Part shown: positions 46,101-58,500 of the stretch, one piece after another
Layout: each line of letters starts with the position of its first letter
Position numbering within the stretch: position 1 is the first letter of the stretch
Origin: Mnemiopsis leidyi
Lineage: Eukaryota > Ctenophora > Tentaculata > Lobata > Bolinopsidae
Length of the DNA: 64,000 bases
Direction of reading: 5' to 3'
Assembly (NCBI GenBank): GCA_000226015.1
Contig: JH154184.1
Coordinates: 582,771-646,770 of the forward strand
Program-made: the position numbers and the translations under genes
The notes under the pieces: model-generated
Seen by the model: only the letters and a program-made list of their open reading frames with translations
Told to the model about the DNA's origin: nothing
Databases searched by the model: none

Positions 46101-47380
46101 GGGGGAATGTAAGTAATTGAAAGCATAAGAAAAGGAGACAAGTAGCCATGAGGTTAGTCCATTAATACCAATTTCCATGGTTCAAGTTGACGTTCAGACT
46201 ATAGCAGTAGATAGTACTATTGAAAGTTCAAATTTTGTTCTCACGGTTTGTATTGAAGCGATCATATTCGGATATTAGACTTTTTCCACGGAAATAATTC
46301 TGTGATTTAATTTGATGAAGCATTGGGCTGTTTCACGACATAAAGACAACACTGAGAAGATTTGATCCTATGAGACTGACAATCTATACGTTATATGCAT
46401 ACAATATTATAATTCTAAGTGTAATACAGCTCAAACGGTAAAGCTGATCAAGTTCAGTGAAATTTGTTAGTATAATCTAACATTTAGGACCAAGCATCGT
46501 TTTAATTAATAACATTTTAATTTATTTCAATAACAACGAGTTTTATCCAAATGTTATACCCACAATGGCACAATCAAGATATCAATTATTGAAAACTTGA
46601 ATAAAAACCTTTACCTGCGGCCCGAATATCATTCACAAAGTCTTGCTGTAGCTTCTGAAAGAAAATATGAGTTAGGATAACTAGTTATTTCTTAAAATAT
46701 TTAAATTAAATCAACATCTACTTTCAAATAACAGTAGAAATTAATCATGCAAGTAACATTAGCTGAGTGAGTGAGGCAGGAAAGGAGGATGAAACAAAAT
46801 GCTTTGGAACGAGGAGAACATTGCAGCTGCACGCGCCGTTATGATATACCCACTACAAATAACCAGATTTTGAAACTACTGAAAGAAAAAACACACATCA
46901 GCTGGTAGCTTGAGCCAAATGACGTCATAAAACTGCAAAAATATAGATCTAAACTTTACAGGAGAGCAAAAAACATAGCTTAAAACATAGCTTAAATCAT
47001 AGATTTTGACACCTCAAATCAACTAAACCACAATATATATTATCGAGTCATCAACATTCTGCAGACGATAAGCAGACAGTGAGACAAAAAAACAGAGCAA
47101 ATTTAAAAAACAGAGAAGAAGCTAAAAACACTTCCCCAGCTTCTACCTTGGACAATGCTCTCAACTGAGCCCTCTCTATCTCAGCTATAAGAGACATGAG
47201 CCGGTTACCCGCCACACCTCTCTTCAGATTCTCCGACCAGACAGACTTAAGACTACAACTACGTTTAATCCTGTGAGGCGGTGTCGGTGGGAGGGATCCC
47301 TCCGCGATGCTCCGTAAGTCGCCCATCGTGCTGGATAGTCCCAGACCCAGCCTGTCTTCTTGAAACTCCCAGATTTCCAT
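34151..47380 (-). CDS. NOX5: NADPH oxidase 5 with three tandem EF-hand modules (23 exons)
   Basis: Calcium-activated membrane oxidase that passes electrons from NADPH via FAD and two hemes to oxygen, giving superoxide. Exons: 47147-47380, 46615-46654, 42775-42902, 42501-42595, 42205-42319, 41002-41093, 40624-40738, 40269-40419, 40073-40141, 39652-39793, 39291-39377, 38993-39142, 38706-38872, 38365-38460, 37974-38050, 37256-37447, 36942-37189, 36505-36660, 35484-35635, 35085-35309, 34824-34972, 34569-34640, 34151-34246. Total 3048 bases, 1015 residues, no frame break. EF loops: DTDDSGSVSIQE, DMDKGGHISIEE, DKDRSGTISLSE, DVDGNGTIDPDE, DVDQSGSITFEE. Heme His lie in DFHKAIG/IHTFAH and SHMLY/FFHS. 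FAD site HPFTISS; NADPH sites IDGPYG, GIGVTPYAS and FFCGSP; end KFGFRFKAEKF. Human NOX5 has about 765 residues and four EF-hands; this one has eight (three degenerate) plus a 91-residue N-terminal extension. Confidence 0.93.
34333..34475. repeat. Minisatellite, 15-bp unit, about nine copies, NOX5 last intron
   Basis: Unit TACCAGGTTACTGAT, almost perfect, followed by degenerate units to about 34510. It lies in the intron between exons 34569-34640 and 34151-34246. Confidence 0.9.
35629..35815. repeat. NOX5: Minisatellite, 26-bp unit, seven copies, over a NOX5 acceptor
   Basis: Unit GGTAAGTCTGGGTAGTACAA plus GGACTC, nearly perfect. On the minus strand every unit contains TACTACCCAG followed by ACTTACCGAG, the 3' splice site of exon 35484-35635, so the acceptor is present seven times in series. 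Confidence 0.9.
35905..35914. other. Assembly gap (10 N) in a NOX5 intron
   Basis: Ten N in the intron between 35635 and 36505. TATTG is found on both sides, so the gap may be an unmerged overlap. Confidence 0.85.
37728..37930. repeat. Minisatellite, 21-bp unit, about nine copies, NOX5 intron
   Basis: Unit AGATAGAAATATAGAATTAAG with A/G variants. It ends about 45 bases from the exon 37974-38050 donor. Confidence 0.9.
39396..39485. repeat. Short tandem repeat, about 21-bp unit, NOX5 intron
   Basis: Four to five copies of TTGTAAGGAACTGTTGGTAAC, just upstream (in the gene's direction) of exon 39291-39377. Confidence 0.8.
39565..39660. repeat. NOX5: 30-bp tandem repeat, three copies, over a NOX5 donor
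   Basis: Unit AAACTAAAAGTAAAAAGTTA plus CCTGATAGTT. On the minus strand each copy reads AACTATCAG then GTAACTTT, so the 5' splice site of exon 39652-39793 is present three times. Confidence 0.85.
41945..42155. repeat. Degenerate low-complexity repeat, NOX5 intron
   Basis: Irregular variants of ACCTTGCCC and ACCATGCC. The open minus-strand frame (GWGFALGKIMARLWQG) follows the repeat and is not a gene. Confidence 0.7.
42921..43165. repeat. Minisatellite, 15-bp unit, about 16 copies, NOX5 intron
   Basis: Unit CTAAGTTTAGAAAAA, nearly perfect. It starts within 20 bases of the acceptor of exon 42775-42902. A translated LEKLS repeat is an artefact. Confidence 0.93.
43767..43911 (-). CDS. NOX5: Alternative first coding exon of NOX5
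   Basis: ATG at 43911 opens 48 codons and one base, ending at donor GTGAGA in the phase needed to join the exon at 42902. This would replace the 91 residues from 47380-46615 with 48 different ones (MSCNEVIPLRNGNFLLFF...) and give 972 residues in total. Phase and donor support it; there is no transcript evidence. The alternative is a chance frame inside the large intron 42903-46614. Confidence 0.5.
43912..46614. other. Large NOX5 intron
   Basis: No second gene is seen in it. A minus-strand frame at 44349-44630 has no usable splice context. Confidence 0.5.
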
Positions 47381-50300
47381 CGAGATTGTAGGGTTTAGTG
47401 GTGGTGAGATGGGTGATGAGTCATTGTAGCTGGGTTAAACTCTGAAGTGCACGGGTTTCCAAATACGTTTGGTCGTGAGCGCTAGGTTGAACAAGAAGTA
47501 CAAAGCGTGCAATGTGATTTTGCAGAATTGTGGGCTATCTCAAAATATTGAAATTTATAAACTTCTACATATTTGATAAAACGTCGGATTTAAAAACAAA
47601 TATTTCTTGGACGTTGAGCCTATAATTTCAATCCGGGTGGTCCTTGAGTATTAACTATTAGGTATGATATTGTATGGCATCCGGATAAAAATGTTAGAAC
47701 TTAAATGAGCTGTTGTGGCAAGCTCTTCTTAACACCTGGCTTAGCATTTTAGCCCTTCAGCAGCTAGCAAGCCAGTTCCATTAAAACTTGAAAGCTTTCA
47801 GAAAACCCCGTTATGTTCTTGGGAAGCAAATCAAAATTATAAAACAAAATATTCACATTTTACAGAGACTACAGTGTTCATAGAATCCTGCATCACACTA
47901 GCTCACTAGCCAACAAGATGAACATGCATTGTTACGTTCGATGACATTTTAACGACTAATTCTAAATGTGCTAGATACGAAGTTTAAGCTAAATGAATGG
48001 TGATATCAACCGTTTAATCCTTTAGCATCCACGCCTTCTGCTGCAGAAGTGTAAAAGGCTCATATAAACATGAAGCGCGATTGATGATAGCTGAACTGAA
48101 TATGCGTTTTGCACATGTTTTCCCAGGCATTCTGGTTCATAAAAACGTTAACACTATTTTCAAAAAGGATTGGTTAAACTTTTATGATATAGAATTTTAG
48201 GGGATTAATGATTCTTATTGCCAAATAAAAAAAGAAATAAACGATTTTGCAATGGTAAACATACTATTCTCAAACTTTCCGGTAATTGTCTAACAACTTA
48301 TCAGCTTATACCCTTATATAGGGATGTAAATTTAAGTTTATCAAAACAGCTGCGGAACATGACCGGCTAAGAGATTTCACAACAATTGACAGGATGACAC
48401 GAATAATCAGTGACACTAAGAAGATTAGGCCTGACAAGATGAGTCAGTGTGTCACTCTGCTCTGACCTCGAGATACTCACAATAAACTTTGTCACGTGAT
48501 AACGAAACTGGGCACGTGCACTGCAAAGTATAAAGACAGGAGAGTGTTATCGAAGTGAACGTTTATGAAGGAGCAGTAGGGGTGAGGGGAAGGCAGGGCA
48601 CTCACAACTTTGTATTGGTTTGTGGCGTGCCATCACGTGGTGATGTGGATTATAGACATTTACTTATTTATAGTTGTGAATCGATAATTTTGACGCTAGG
48701 AGGGAGGATGGGGTTCTGTTGGCGGGACAAGCAAAAAAAATAGAAGCCGTTAATGGTTTCAGAGGTTAACCTTTTAAGAAGAATCGGCCTCAGAGAAGTA
48801 TTCTTCAATTTGTATCGATTTATAAAGTAATCTTTCTCTTGGAGACCAGATGAAAAAAATTTAAACATTCAAAACTTCTTGAGAGAATACGTAATATGGT
48901 AATACGTAATATGGTAATATGGTAATATGATGGTGGAGATATAAGTTGGTTCAAACCTCTTTGGCCATCAGAGCCGTACCACAGCACGGTCAAGAAATAT
49001 CCAGGAAATCTTGTTGGACAATTTTTCTACCTTTTTGTAAAATATGTCGAATCTTTCTCAAAATGATTTAATGATAAGCCTGTGAAATGCTTCAGAAGCG
49101 AAAGGTATCAAAAAGTCTTGAAACACGAATTCGAGTGCGTGGGTAGATGAATTTTATAGACCGCCTGACATAATATAGATTGCTTTCATTAGATTAGTCA
49201 ATCAGCCAAGAACCCATACATTTTCCAAATCTACACCTTCATTTAGGCAATGTATTTGTTCGTGCCAAAATGTTTATTGTTTTGGATTGGCTTATAATGT
49301 GTTTCCAATTTATCATTGAGTAGCCTAGAGTTAAAGCACTACAACATTTTTGTAGAGATAAGCTCTAGTACATTCTTAAAGGTATCAAGTAAAATAAAAA
49401 AAGCTCAAGCGATGAAAGAAGGAACCGTCAAGTTAGTCGTGTAGAGTAGATAGACTAAAAATATTTTCTTGTTTGTGTATATTAACCCTCTTAAAGTTTA
49501 TTTTGCGATCTTAAGATGCATTCTGTAGTAGAGAGTTATTTGAGGTCATGACAGACTGCAACATAAAATTCGGAAATACGTCGCTTAGAGGTCCACGAAT
49601 TGGGCAAGAAAAGAATCAATGATTTTAATTTTCATAGAACATGCATCAGATACAAGATATCGGCCGCCCTTCAGAAACAGACTTACCTCTTTTATCCATG
49701 ATTTTGGGTCATTCAAACTGTGACAACCCAGAAATATAAGTAACAAAAACTGTGAGCACCCACAAACATACCAGATCAACTGAATCAGAACATGCGAAAA
49801 CAATGCTGCCTCCTCCGCAAACCATTTGTATCTGATAAGTCTGCAGTATAATCTCCATAATTCCCCGGGAAGCTGAGGGTCGCGGCAAGCTCGCCTCCCG
49901 GACCTTTCTCCAGTTGCGATTGTAGATACCCATCTTGTATCTTGTATGTATCTTGTATCTTGTATCGTGTATCAGGGGATATGGAGCACTTCAGGGGTGT
50001 CGATGTTCAGGGGCACTTCATGTTTGGACGTGGTGGGGGCTAATTTAGTTGCTCATCTTGTTGCTTGTCTACAATGAGGTCGGTGGTTGTTAGTTCTGTG
50101 CTTGATGGCATTTCATGCTTTGTTGTGATTGAGAGATTAAGGGTATTTATATGGCAACACCCACTTTTCATATAAGAGAACTTCGTTTCGAAAATAGAAT
50201 AAAAATAAGGATAGGGGAAGTTTAAACTCTGTAGATGCGACTCGTTGACTTCAAGTTCTTTACTCGATTTGTAACACACTAAGTCTAACACTTATGCGGT

Positions 50301-50894
50301 AACTGGAAAGGAATCCAAAAAAGCATAATTGGCGGGAATATAATATTCTCCAGACGAAGGAGAAATAAGACAACACCGACACACATGTTTACATAGTTGG
50401 TATAGACCGGAATGGAGAAAGGTGCGGTACGTGCCAGGTAAAGAGCGGTTACAAACTCAACACATCGGGGGTCGTGGGGTAGACCCGGCTAACTGCAGGG
50501 TCACTAGTCCAGCCTCAATCTTTATACTCTCTGACAAGAGTTTGAGAGAATAAATAGGAGGTAATTTGGGGAAATTTTATAGATCTGTCTAAAATTTTGA
50601 GCTTTTTGATGTTTTTGATCAAATTATCTGAGATCAGCAAATATAACCAATTAAACATTTATTTTTGAAAAATCGAAACCGAAGATGCTTGTTGGTTGCC
50701 CATTGTCGTCTTGAGCTCTATCATTATACACAAGTTGCTAGTCTGCGAAATAGAAACATTACATGGATTTTACTGCAGTATCATCTTCAGGCAAACAATC
50801 AGGGACAGCAAAAAATTTATGCTTTAAACTATACAATTGTGATGATTGCCAAAAAGAAAGAGCGGCTTCACACTCTCAAACATATCGACTTCAA
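47381..50894. other. Upstream of NOX5; no supported gene
   Basis: AT-rich DNA. Short tandem repeats of GTAATATG type (48890-48930) and CTTGTATCTTGTATG type (49930-49975). NOX5 promoter elements are not identifiable by eye. Confidence 0.45.
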
Positions 50895-51500
50895 CTACCA
50901 TAGTAAGTTGATACGAGCTGATGATGAGCTCAGTAAGGGTCCTATACGGCCAGTATCTCTCTTTGAACAGTCCCATAGTCCAGACCCGACAGTGAACTTC
51001 CACGATACGCTCCCACTTTCCCTACACAGATCACCAGAAATCATCCTTACATTGGAAAGAAGAGCAGCGACAAGACATACGTAAATGGTGACAAACTCTG
51101 ATGCCAGCAAATAAATGGTGAAGCTAAAATCGGAGCAAGAATCAATAGCAGGTCGGTGTTTTTCCGAGCTATCTGGCCCGGCAGTTACCGTGAGAGAAGC
51201 CATAGACTCTGAATTAAGTCTGGATAATTCAGCTGGAAACGCTTGCAAATACACGCCACTAATCAGTTGAAGGCGGGTTTAGGTCGGCCAAGTAACGTAA
51301 GTGATATCGGGAGCTGTGTAGTTACGAGGGTGATGATGCAGAGCAGCCAGGGCCACACGAGCTTGGAGGGAAGGATCCCACAGAGGTTTACAGTAATTAG
51401 GGGGTGTTTTGCTGCTTTGGACAATGTTTCTTCAAAAGTTCTTATGAGGATTGACTGGGGCATCCTAATAACTGACCTGAACCTTAAGTATCTCACAATT
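50895..51500 (-). other. Candidate membrane-protein exons, unknown
   Basis: Two adjoining minus-strand frames. 51263 to about 51500 includes TLSKAAKHPLITVNLCGILP, then WPWLLCIITLVTTQLPISL, and ends in a stop. 50895-51254 includes FTIYLLASEFVTIYVCLVAA. Both have hydrophobic, membrane-like stretches and coding-like codons. The first loosely recalls the last transmembrane segment of gustatory-receptor-like proteins, which is weak. They are in different frames and I could not join them. Confidence 0.3.
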
Positions 51501-52938
51501 CACTTCATCAATCATCAGTACTGACCTCGTTAACGATTTTAAATAGTCTTACTCCTAGTAGTAGATTATCAAGCAATAGTAGTAGATTATCAAGCAATAA
51601 TACTCTATCGGCAAGGTTACAAATCGTGCTGGAATCGCCACAACTTCCTCCTCAACCAAGGACAAGATTCCAAAAACAAATGTAAATCCTCCTCAACTCA
51701 TGATTGTTATTGCTGTATTGCAACGATTTTCAAATTATGCCTGCGAAATTCTAACGCACATCAATCGTTTCCTTTTGATCATCGCCATTTCATTTGGTCT
51801 AGATTTATGAGGCAATGTTTAAGATGACAGTTAGTATTGTTTGGCTTGGACGAAAACGTAAAACATGGGCGGAATCAGAGTTTAGGAAGATCGAGGCTGG
51901 TCATGAGCGACACGTGCCGGACGGTCAAATCAATACAACTCTAAGTGAAAAATAGATTAAGAAGAACATAACGAATGGAGATTGAGTGGTTGTTGAATTT
52001 AAACATCTGGTGCAATTGAGCGAGACAGATGTCTTGTAAACTGGAACATTAATAGAAATAGCAAAGGCGTAACTAGGGCGGGGACTTCAGGGATGGAATC
52101 ACATTTTAGTCTTATGACTCAAGTATCAACTTGGTTGCGCCTATAGCAAGCAGAAATTCCAAACCACTCAAAGCTCGTTAAAACGAGTGGCAGCAGAATT
52201 TTTCCCATGATCTAACTAACTGAGGAGATAACAGGCAATTATTGAAGTAACTGTGTAGAATGTTCCAGAGCCCGCTGACTCTTTATAACCAAGGCAGACG
52301 CGAGGCTGGTCTCTGTGAGTTCGCCAGCGCTACTCGCGGCAGATCCTGACTTTTCGTGTAATTTCGATGCAGGTAATCGTTCTCTGCGACGCACTGGCAC
52401 TGTGAAACAGCCGTCAAACAAACTTTTGAGAAGCAAATGAACGTCACCAGGTAATTTACCAATCAACAGTTGGATTTTATCCGAAAACGGCCAGCCTATC
52501 CGTTACGCATCAATGACGTGGGATGAGGGGGATTATTCTATTATTGGGAGATTAACGAGGAGAGCAGGTACGTGACAGAGTTAGCTACTCCCTCAGTAGC
52601 TGTGATTACACTATTAGTAGCTGCATATTAAAGCACAAAACTCTGTCCCTTCTCTCCTGACTTGATTATTCATGTGACAGGGAAAGGTCTGTTCGGGTTT
52701 GGTCCCAAACATTCAACCAATAGTTGATTTTATAGTGAAATCCTAACCATCTGGATTTCTCCTCTAGCACTGCTAAGCTAATACTCTAATAATGATAAAC
52801 ATTGAAAAATAGGAGGTTCAACTCAAACTATAGATAATGCTTCGCAGCACCAAGTTGAAGTAGGTAAAAGTAGGTAAAAGTAGGATATGCTGGTATGCGG
52901 TAACACGAAACTGTAGATAGTACAAACAGTCTTCTCAC

Positions 52939-53108
52939 CGAGTTATATTGGTCGTATATCTGCACTGTAGGTAGGAGGAGTTGCCTTGTCTTGTTTTCTT
53001 CACACAGCAGGGCGTACTCCGTCAATATCACCATCTTCAAGGTGACGGACCTCAGGGGAACTCCTGGTTCTTGCCAGTCCGTGGAGGTGATTATAGGTTC
53101 TTCAGACT
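52939..53108 (-). CDS. Candidate internal exon of an unknown gene
   Basis: 170 bases bounded by acceptor CGACAG and donor GTGAGA, open throughout, encoding 56 residues that include TDWQEPGVPLRSVTLKMVIL, then LLCEENKTRQLLLPTVQIYD. Composition and codon use look coding. The neighbouring exons 55377-55559 (upstream) and the 50.9-51.5 kb frames (downstream) may belong to the same minus-strand gene, but phases could not be tied together. I do not recognise the protein. Confidence 0.4.
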
Positions 53109-54202
53109 CTGTCGATTATAGAAAAGACTAGATGACCCCGTGCATTTAATCGAATGATAACTAAGGTGTTTAAGGTCAATGATCTTTTCAGGATTGGGTC
53201 AGATAAAGAGTGGCTCATTGAAAACTAATAGGGAAAGCACAGAGAGTGACATGAACGATGGACGTGCCTTATTTTTAAAAGTTTTAAAGCTTAACAACAT
53301 AATTACAACCTCGCGCGGATATAATAACTGTTATTCAACTTTATGAATGTCGAAAATGTATTAGATCGCGATGAAATAGCAATAAAATGTATCTAAAAAT
53401 CACGAGATACGGATACGACCCAATTGTGACGGCTCTCATTGGGTTACAAAATAAATCCAGATAATTTCAAGGTTAGGGTAAATGGTCCTATTGTTATGAA
53501 ACAGCAATGTAAAACTTGTCCAGCAAAATTTACAACAGTCTACTTTGATCTATTGACGTATTTGAGCCTTGAAGGTAAACAAACCACAAAACCTAGATAT
53601 CCTAATCAAATAGATCGGGACACAATTACATTATTAGATTCAGTGATCTATTAGATTCAAATCGCAATGATTCTTTAACAAAATGACAAATCCAGTTCGT
53701 GGAAGTTTTCACCAATAAGGAAGTTGCACCGCGATACAGTTATGGTAGCCAACCAGAAGGATCTACCTTAGGTGCGAATATTGAGTACATTGAGTATAAT
53801 TGATACAGCCTGTGAGCTTCAAATCCCTTTCGATCTTATCGATGGTCCCGGATTTTAATCCTGTGTCGAAACGTCATCTGTATCCCACTATAGCAATATC
53901 AAACCATTTGAAGAAGTGAGTACTAATAAGTAACTAACGGATTCCTGATTAATGGTATGACTTAAAGTCAGGTCAGGGTTAACGCGACTCTAGCGTAACT
54001 AAAACGCACTACTTGGCCAAGTTTCAAAACTTACAAAAAAAACAGAAATTAAAAGTTTCCGTCTCAATATTGATCATTACGCAACATTGATATTTGTCGA
54101 AACGGGGCCAAGCTGTCAGAAATGGTTCCAGGTACGAAATTGAAAGCCGACAACAGTCACACAGCTGATTGCAAAATTCACGTGATACAAGAAACATTCG
54201 AT

Positions 54203-54270
54203 AAGTCCTAACATCACGTGTATATAACACGTGTATATATACACGTATATATACACGTATATATATATAT
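54203..54270. repeat. Palindromic (ACGTGTATAT) repeat
   Basis: Alternating ATATACACGTATATA units, almost wholly self-complementary, able to fold as a hairpin. Confidence 0.85.
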
Positions 54271-55376
54271 GGGCTCGTTAGCCTGGTAACTGGGAACAAA
54301 ACATGAAACTTTAGACGAGGTTAGCGGGTTTATCCATTGTTTTACTGAAGAATAACAATAATGGCCGTACTAGTTACCATGAAGTTACGAGGCATCCATT
54401 AAAATCTTACTAATGAAAGAAAGATTTAGAGGTAGAATCATACATCATATTGACAAGGCTTGGTCTATCTAGTATCTAAGGAGCGAACTAGATACCATTT
54501 ACCTGTCGGCATTTACCTGCAATCGAAAAATACGTAAATCTGACGTTTTGACACCAATGTCAAGTTTATAAAGTTTTGGAATACAATCCGCTGAAGTTTG
54601 TTTAATTTATATATTGGTTATTGACACATCACCCTTTGTGATAATTCAACGTAGTAGGGGAATATTGTGAACGTCGTGGCCGAGCTTATTGAACGAAGAG
54701 CAAAAACGGTCAAGTTCCAGACATAGAAATTTTATTTGAAGACTTACTAGCGATAGTTTGTCTCAGAAAACTAATATAATCCCCAACATGTAAGCTACAG
54801 AACCAACAAACGCAGAAAGAGGCTGAATAAGTGAATCGTACAGTCTCCCTGTTCAAATTAGGTCGCCTTACCGCAAATATATGCAGAAGTATGGTTGCAT
54901 TTAAAACAGTTTGCTACACAGAGTAAAAGCACTAGAGCAACTGATTGCACAGGAATGCTACCAAAGCAGAGCACAACACCAAAGAGATATTACTAAATCA
55001 ACTGGACAACTGAGAAGAAAGAACACGAAAGTTCTCCAGGAGAAACCAAGACTAGGCAGGGTTTTATCAAGGTAGTCCCACAACCAGCCTGACGTGCCCG
55101 TCAGGAAGTCTTGAGATTCAACATCTCCCAGCCAATAGGGATTATTTTTAGGTTTCGGGCAACCCCGGGAATCGATTTTTATCTTTTAACTCGAAGTTAA
55201 ACCGAGGTTAAACGGAGCTTATACGCATGCGAATTTTTAACATTATATCAACTAAACTGAATATCGGACAATGAACATGGAAAAAAGTGAAGGAGTATTG
55301 AGCGTTTAAATGTTAGTCTAACTCCAGCTACCCGATGTTGTAAAAGAGGTGGGAAGTGAAGTGTGGTAGAAAGCAC

Positions 55377-55559
55377 CTTGTATGTCAGATTGTTGACACT
55401 GGTTGACATCTGGAACGTGCTAGTTCTGACACGCCAGTACCGTCCAGGCTGGTATAAACTTCTTTCTCTGAATCTCTGCTGATCTGGCGATAACGAATAT
55501 ACGGCGTTGTTTTCTGGGTCAACTCCCAGGGGGATGATAAACGGCAAAAGGAAAAGTTC
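55377..55559 (-). CDS. Candidate exon of an unknown gene
   Basis: 183 bases between acceptor ACCGCAG and donor GTGCTT, 61 open codons (ELFLLPFIIPLGVDPENNAV, then PDQQRFRERSLYQPGRYWRV, then TFQMSTSVNNLTYK). It reads like real protein. No domain recognised. The donor is not the strongest form. Confidence 0.35.
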
Positions 55560-58500
55560 CTGCGGTCAATTCAGAAAGTGTACTTGGCCTATGTAGCTGT
55601 TATGCAAGTCCTGGATTGATGTTAGAGTTGCGTCAACCAACGAAGAGTCTTGAGAGATCGGTATCATCCAATTAGGTGGAAGGAAATAGCCACGTGATTC
55701 GTGCAGAGATCGGGCGGGCTGACAGAACAGCTAACCAGCTGGCCGGCTAAACTAAACAATTAGCAGCACAGTCTATCAAACAATCAATAGCTCCTTCAAC
55801 ACTACCGTACATTAGCCAATCACGGGTCCGTATTCGGGTCATTAGCCAGTCAGAGGGAGTTTCAGCCGAGATTCGAGGCCCTGGATTTGAGAGGGAGGCT
55901 CCAAGTGGGTTTATTAAGAGGAGTTGTTTCTGTTTGACCAAGTGTAGTGATACTCTTACCTGTGACACCTGTTGAGCGGTGGTTTGTCAAAAACGTCAAG
56001 TTCAAAGAGCGGTTAATGAGAACCCTGGAGACTGGGACCGTTTACGGTTGGGGATTTAATCATATCTTCTGGATTGGAAACTTGAAATGAAAACCAGAGC
56101 AGGGTAATTGGAATTGCTATCTATTATCGAAGTGTCATTTGTTTGAGCATTTAAGGGCACGTTTAGATCTTATTCGAGAGGAAGCCGAGGACGACTCTTT
56201 ATGAAATTTGTGAATCATTTAACAAGATATCTAATTCATGACGTCTATAATTATAGAGTCAACTACTGACAATCAGATTAGGTAGTCTGTATATTGTCAT
56301 GACTCATGCCTAATCAGTGATCAGTAATCCGTGACAAGAATTTAAAACTAACAAGAATTAAAAACAATTCGTCTCTTCACAATAGTAAATATTCACGTTC
56401 ACAGATCTTACTACATGTGGTCGTAGCAAGAGATATGGGACAACAGACAGGCCTCTGTCGCACTTCACCACGAGCCTGGGTAATCATTTAAACAGAATGA
56501 TCATATCATTCACCGAATCTAATGATATTATGCCTCACAAAGCTCATTTCATCCGAAACAGGAACCCTAATGGATATTAATGAAGCAATAAAATTATGTT
56601 GCAAAAATCAAAATAAGTCTCAGCGGTTCTGCTCGGCTGCAAGACTCTGATCTAAAAAATAACTGCGTGCTAATAAGATTTTAATGAGAATTCCAATTAA
56701 CTATGCCTAGCATATAACCGTGTTTCTGCTACTGCATATCCTACAGAACTGCAATCTTGTGTTATAATATCGGCTGTTTGGCATATTATTACAACTTTTA
56801 CTGGCATCTGCAACACCTGCAGGCATGACAGCTAGTCAAGTATCGATATATTTGTAGCCGTTAATAACGTAATTAGTTAATTGCAGACTTTGTTATAATT
56901 CCTAATTAGATTGTTACAGTGCAGCACTCCCGCCCTACTTCTTAATCACCCAGTCTCCCGGAATTGGAATTAGAACGACGATCAATAATGTTTCCCACCA
57001 CGGAAATGGTTATCTGACAGACGTTCCAGCTTTGTTTCGCCCGAACAGTTGTGACTTTGCCATTGTGCGTCAAATGCAGTGATAATGACCATGAGGGTTA
57101 CGTTATATTTTAATTATTGACGATAATTCGACTAATTATGTCGCCTCTTCGATCTATATGTAACAAATCTAGGAATGATCCGGTTAAATCGCCACGTACC
57201 CACTTTAAATCGGTTACAATGTTACACACATGCCAAAATTTAAGAAAATTGTAATGATTAGTCCTAATAAAAATTAAATTCAGGGATGATTAGGAGTGAT
57301 AAGAACTTTTTTGTAACCATAAAAATTTGAACACGTGTAAGGGATAATTTTGTATTAGTTACTGTACAGCAAATCGTTTGTCGATAAAGCGATGCAACAT
57401 GGAGAAATGGAAGAATACCGTAACTATCTCATTTTTTGTTGGGTACAACAATTGAAAGGGGGTCGAGCAAGGCCACCGCGATTTCTTACCATTTCGCCTA
57501 AATCAGGTGTTGGGTCTAATTGATGAAACATTTGTTGACTATTCGCGCAAATACCAGGGTTCCAGGGGGTCAGGTACAGTTTTCTGACCATTTGCCTTGG
57601 GGTCAATTCCTGGGTGTCAGGATATGATAACAGTTTAAACCAATCCCGCAACCCCTCCCGCAAACAACGCGATATCTACGAAAATTGTTACAGTTTTTAG
57701 TTTACCTTTTAAACCCAACTTAACATTTCTGTCAAGGGTTTAATTGAGAAATTTCTTAAAGTAAAAATAACTAGGATAAAATATACTGATTACTTGTTAT
57801 CCGAATGTGCAGTTATTGACGCAAGTCAGTAGAAAAATTTATGTCCCTCCGCTTCCATCATCGAACAGAATTAAGTTTATGAATGATAGATTGATAGAAT
57901 GATGGAAACAATTAATTTTTATCTGCACCCATTTAGCTCGATTACCCAGAGAAGCCATTAGGCTAACGACTATTAAGCTAAAAGTGAACTCACTGAACCG
58001 CTTCAAGTTTAATGACATGAACTTGAAAACTTCGCAGAGTATATCTTACCCCTCCACTTTCTTGCTTGCCGTTGAAAGTTTGGCACAGGTGTTTAGCAAG
58101 AAGTCGGGGTAAGCTGGGATATTAGAGGTTTTCTGAACATTAGCAACATATCAACAGCCATGCGCTTGTTAAAACTTCTCAGCATAAGTTGTCTCCATTT
58201 TTCGACAAGGGGAGAAAACCCTGCCTGCAATTCCTTATTTCGGCGAGAAACAAACATATCTTACCACCTGAAACTCATTGAGCGGAAGATCCTTAAAAGC
58301 TGCTTTACAAATCAGAGATGCACACTCCAAAACAGTATAACACATGCACACTCACTAGAATACACCTCCACTCCCCAATACCTTGTGTACATGATACGTC
58401 CCCAGAGCTATCTCTGTGAGGGCGAAGTGTAGTGTGTGGGGAGTCCGGCGGGAAAACAACCGCTTCAACATAGACCGCTACAGCAGACCTTGGTACTGGG

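Noticed and set aside
57424-57663. Minus-strand frame with YPDTQELTPRQMVRKLYLTP
   Set aside because: Reads somewhat like protein but has no splice or domain support; left uncalled.
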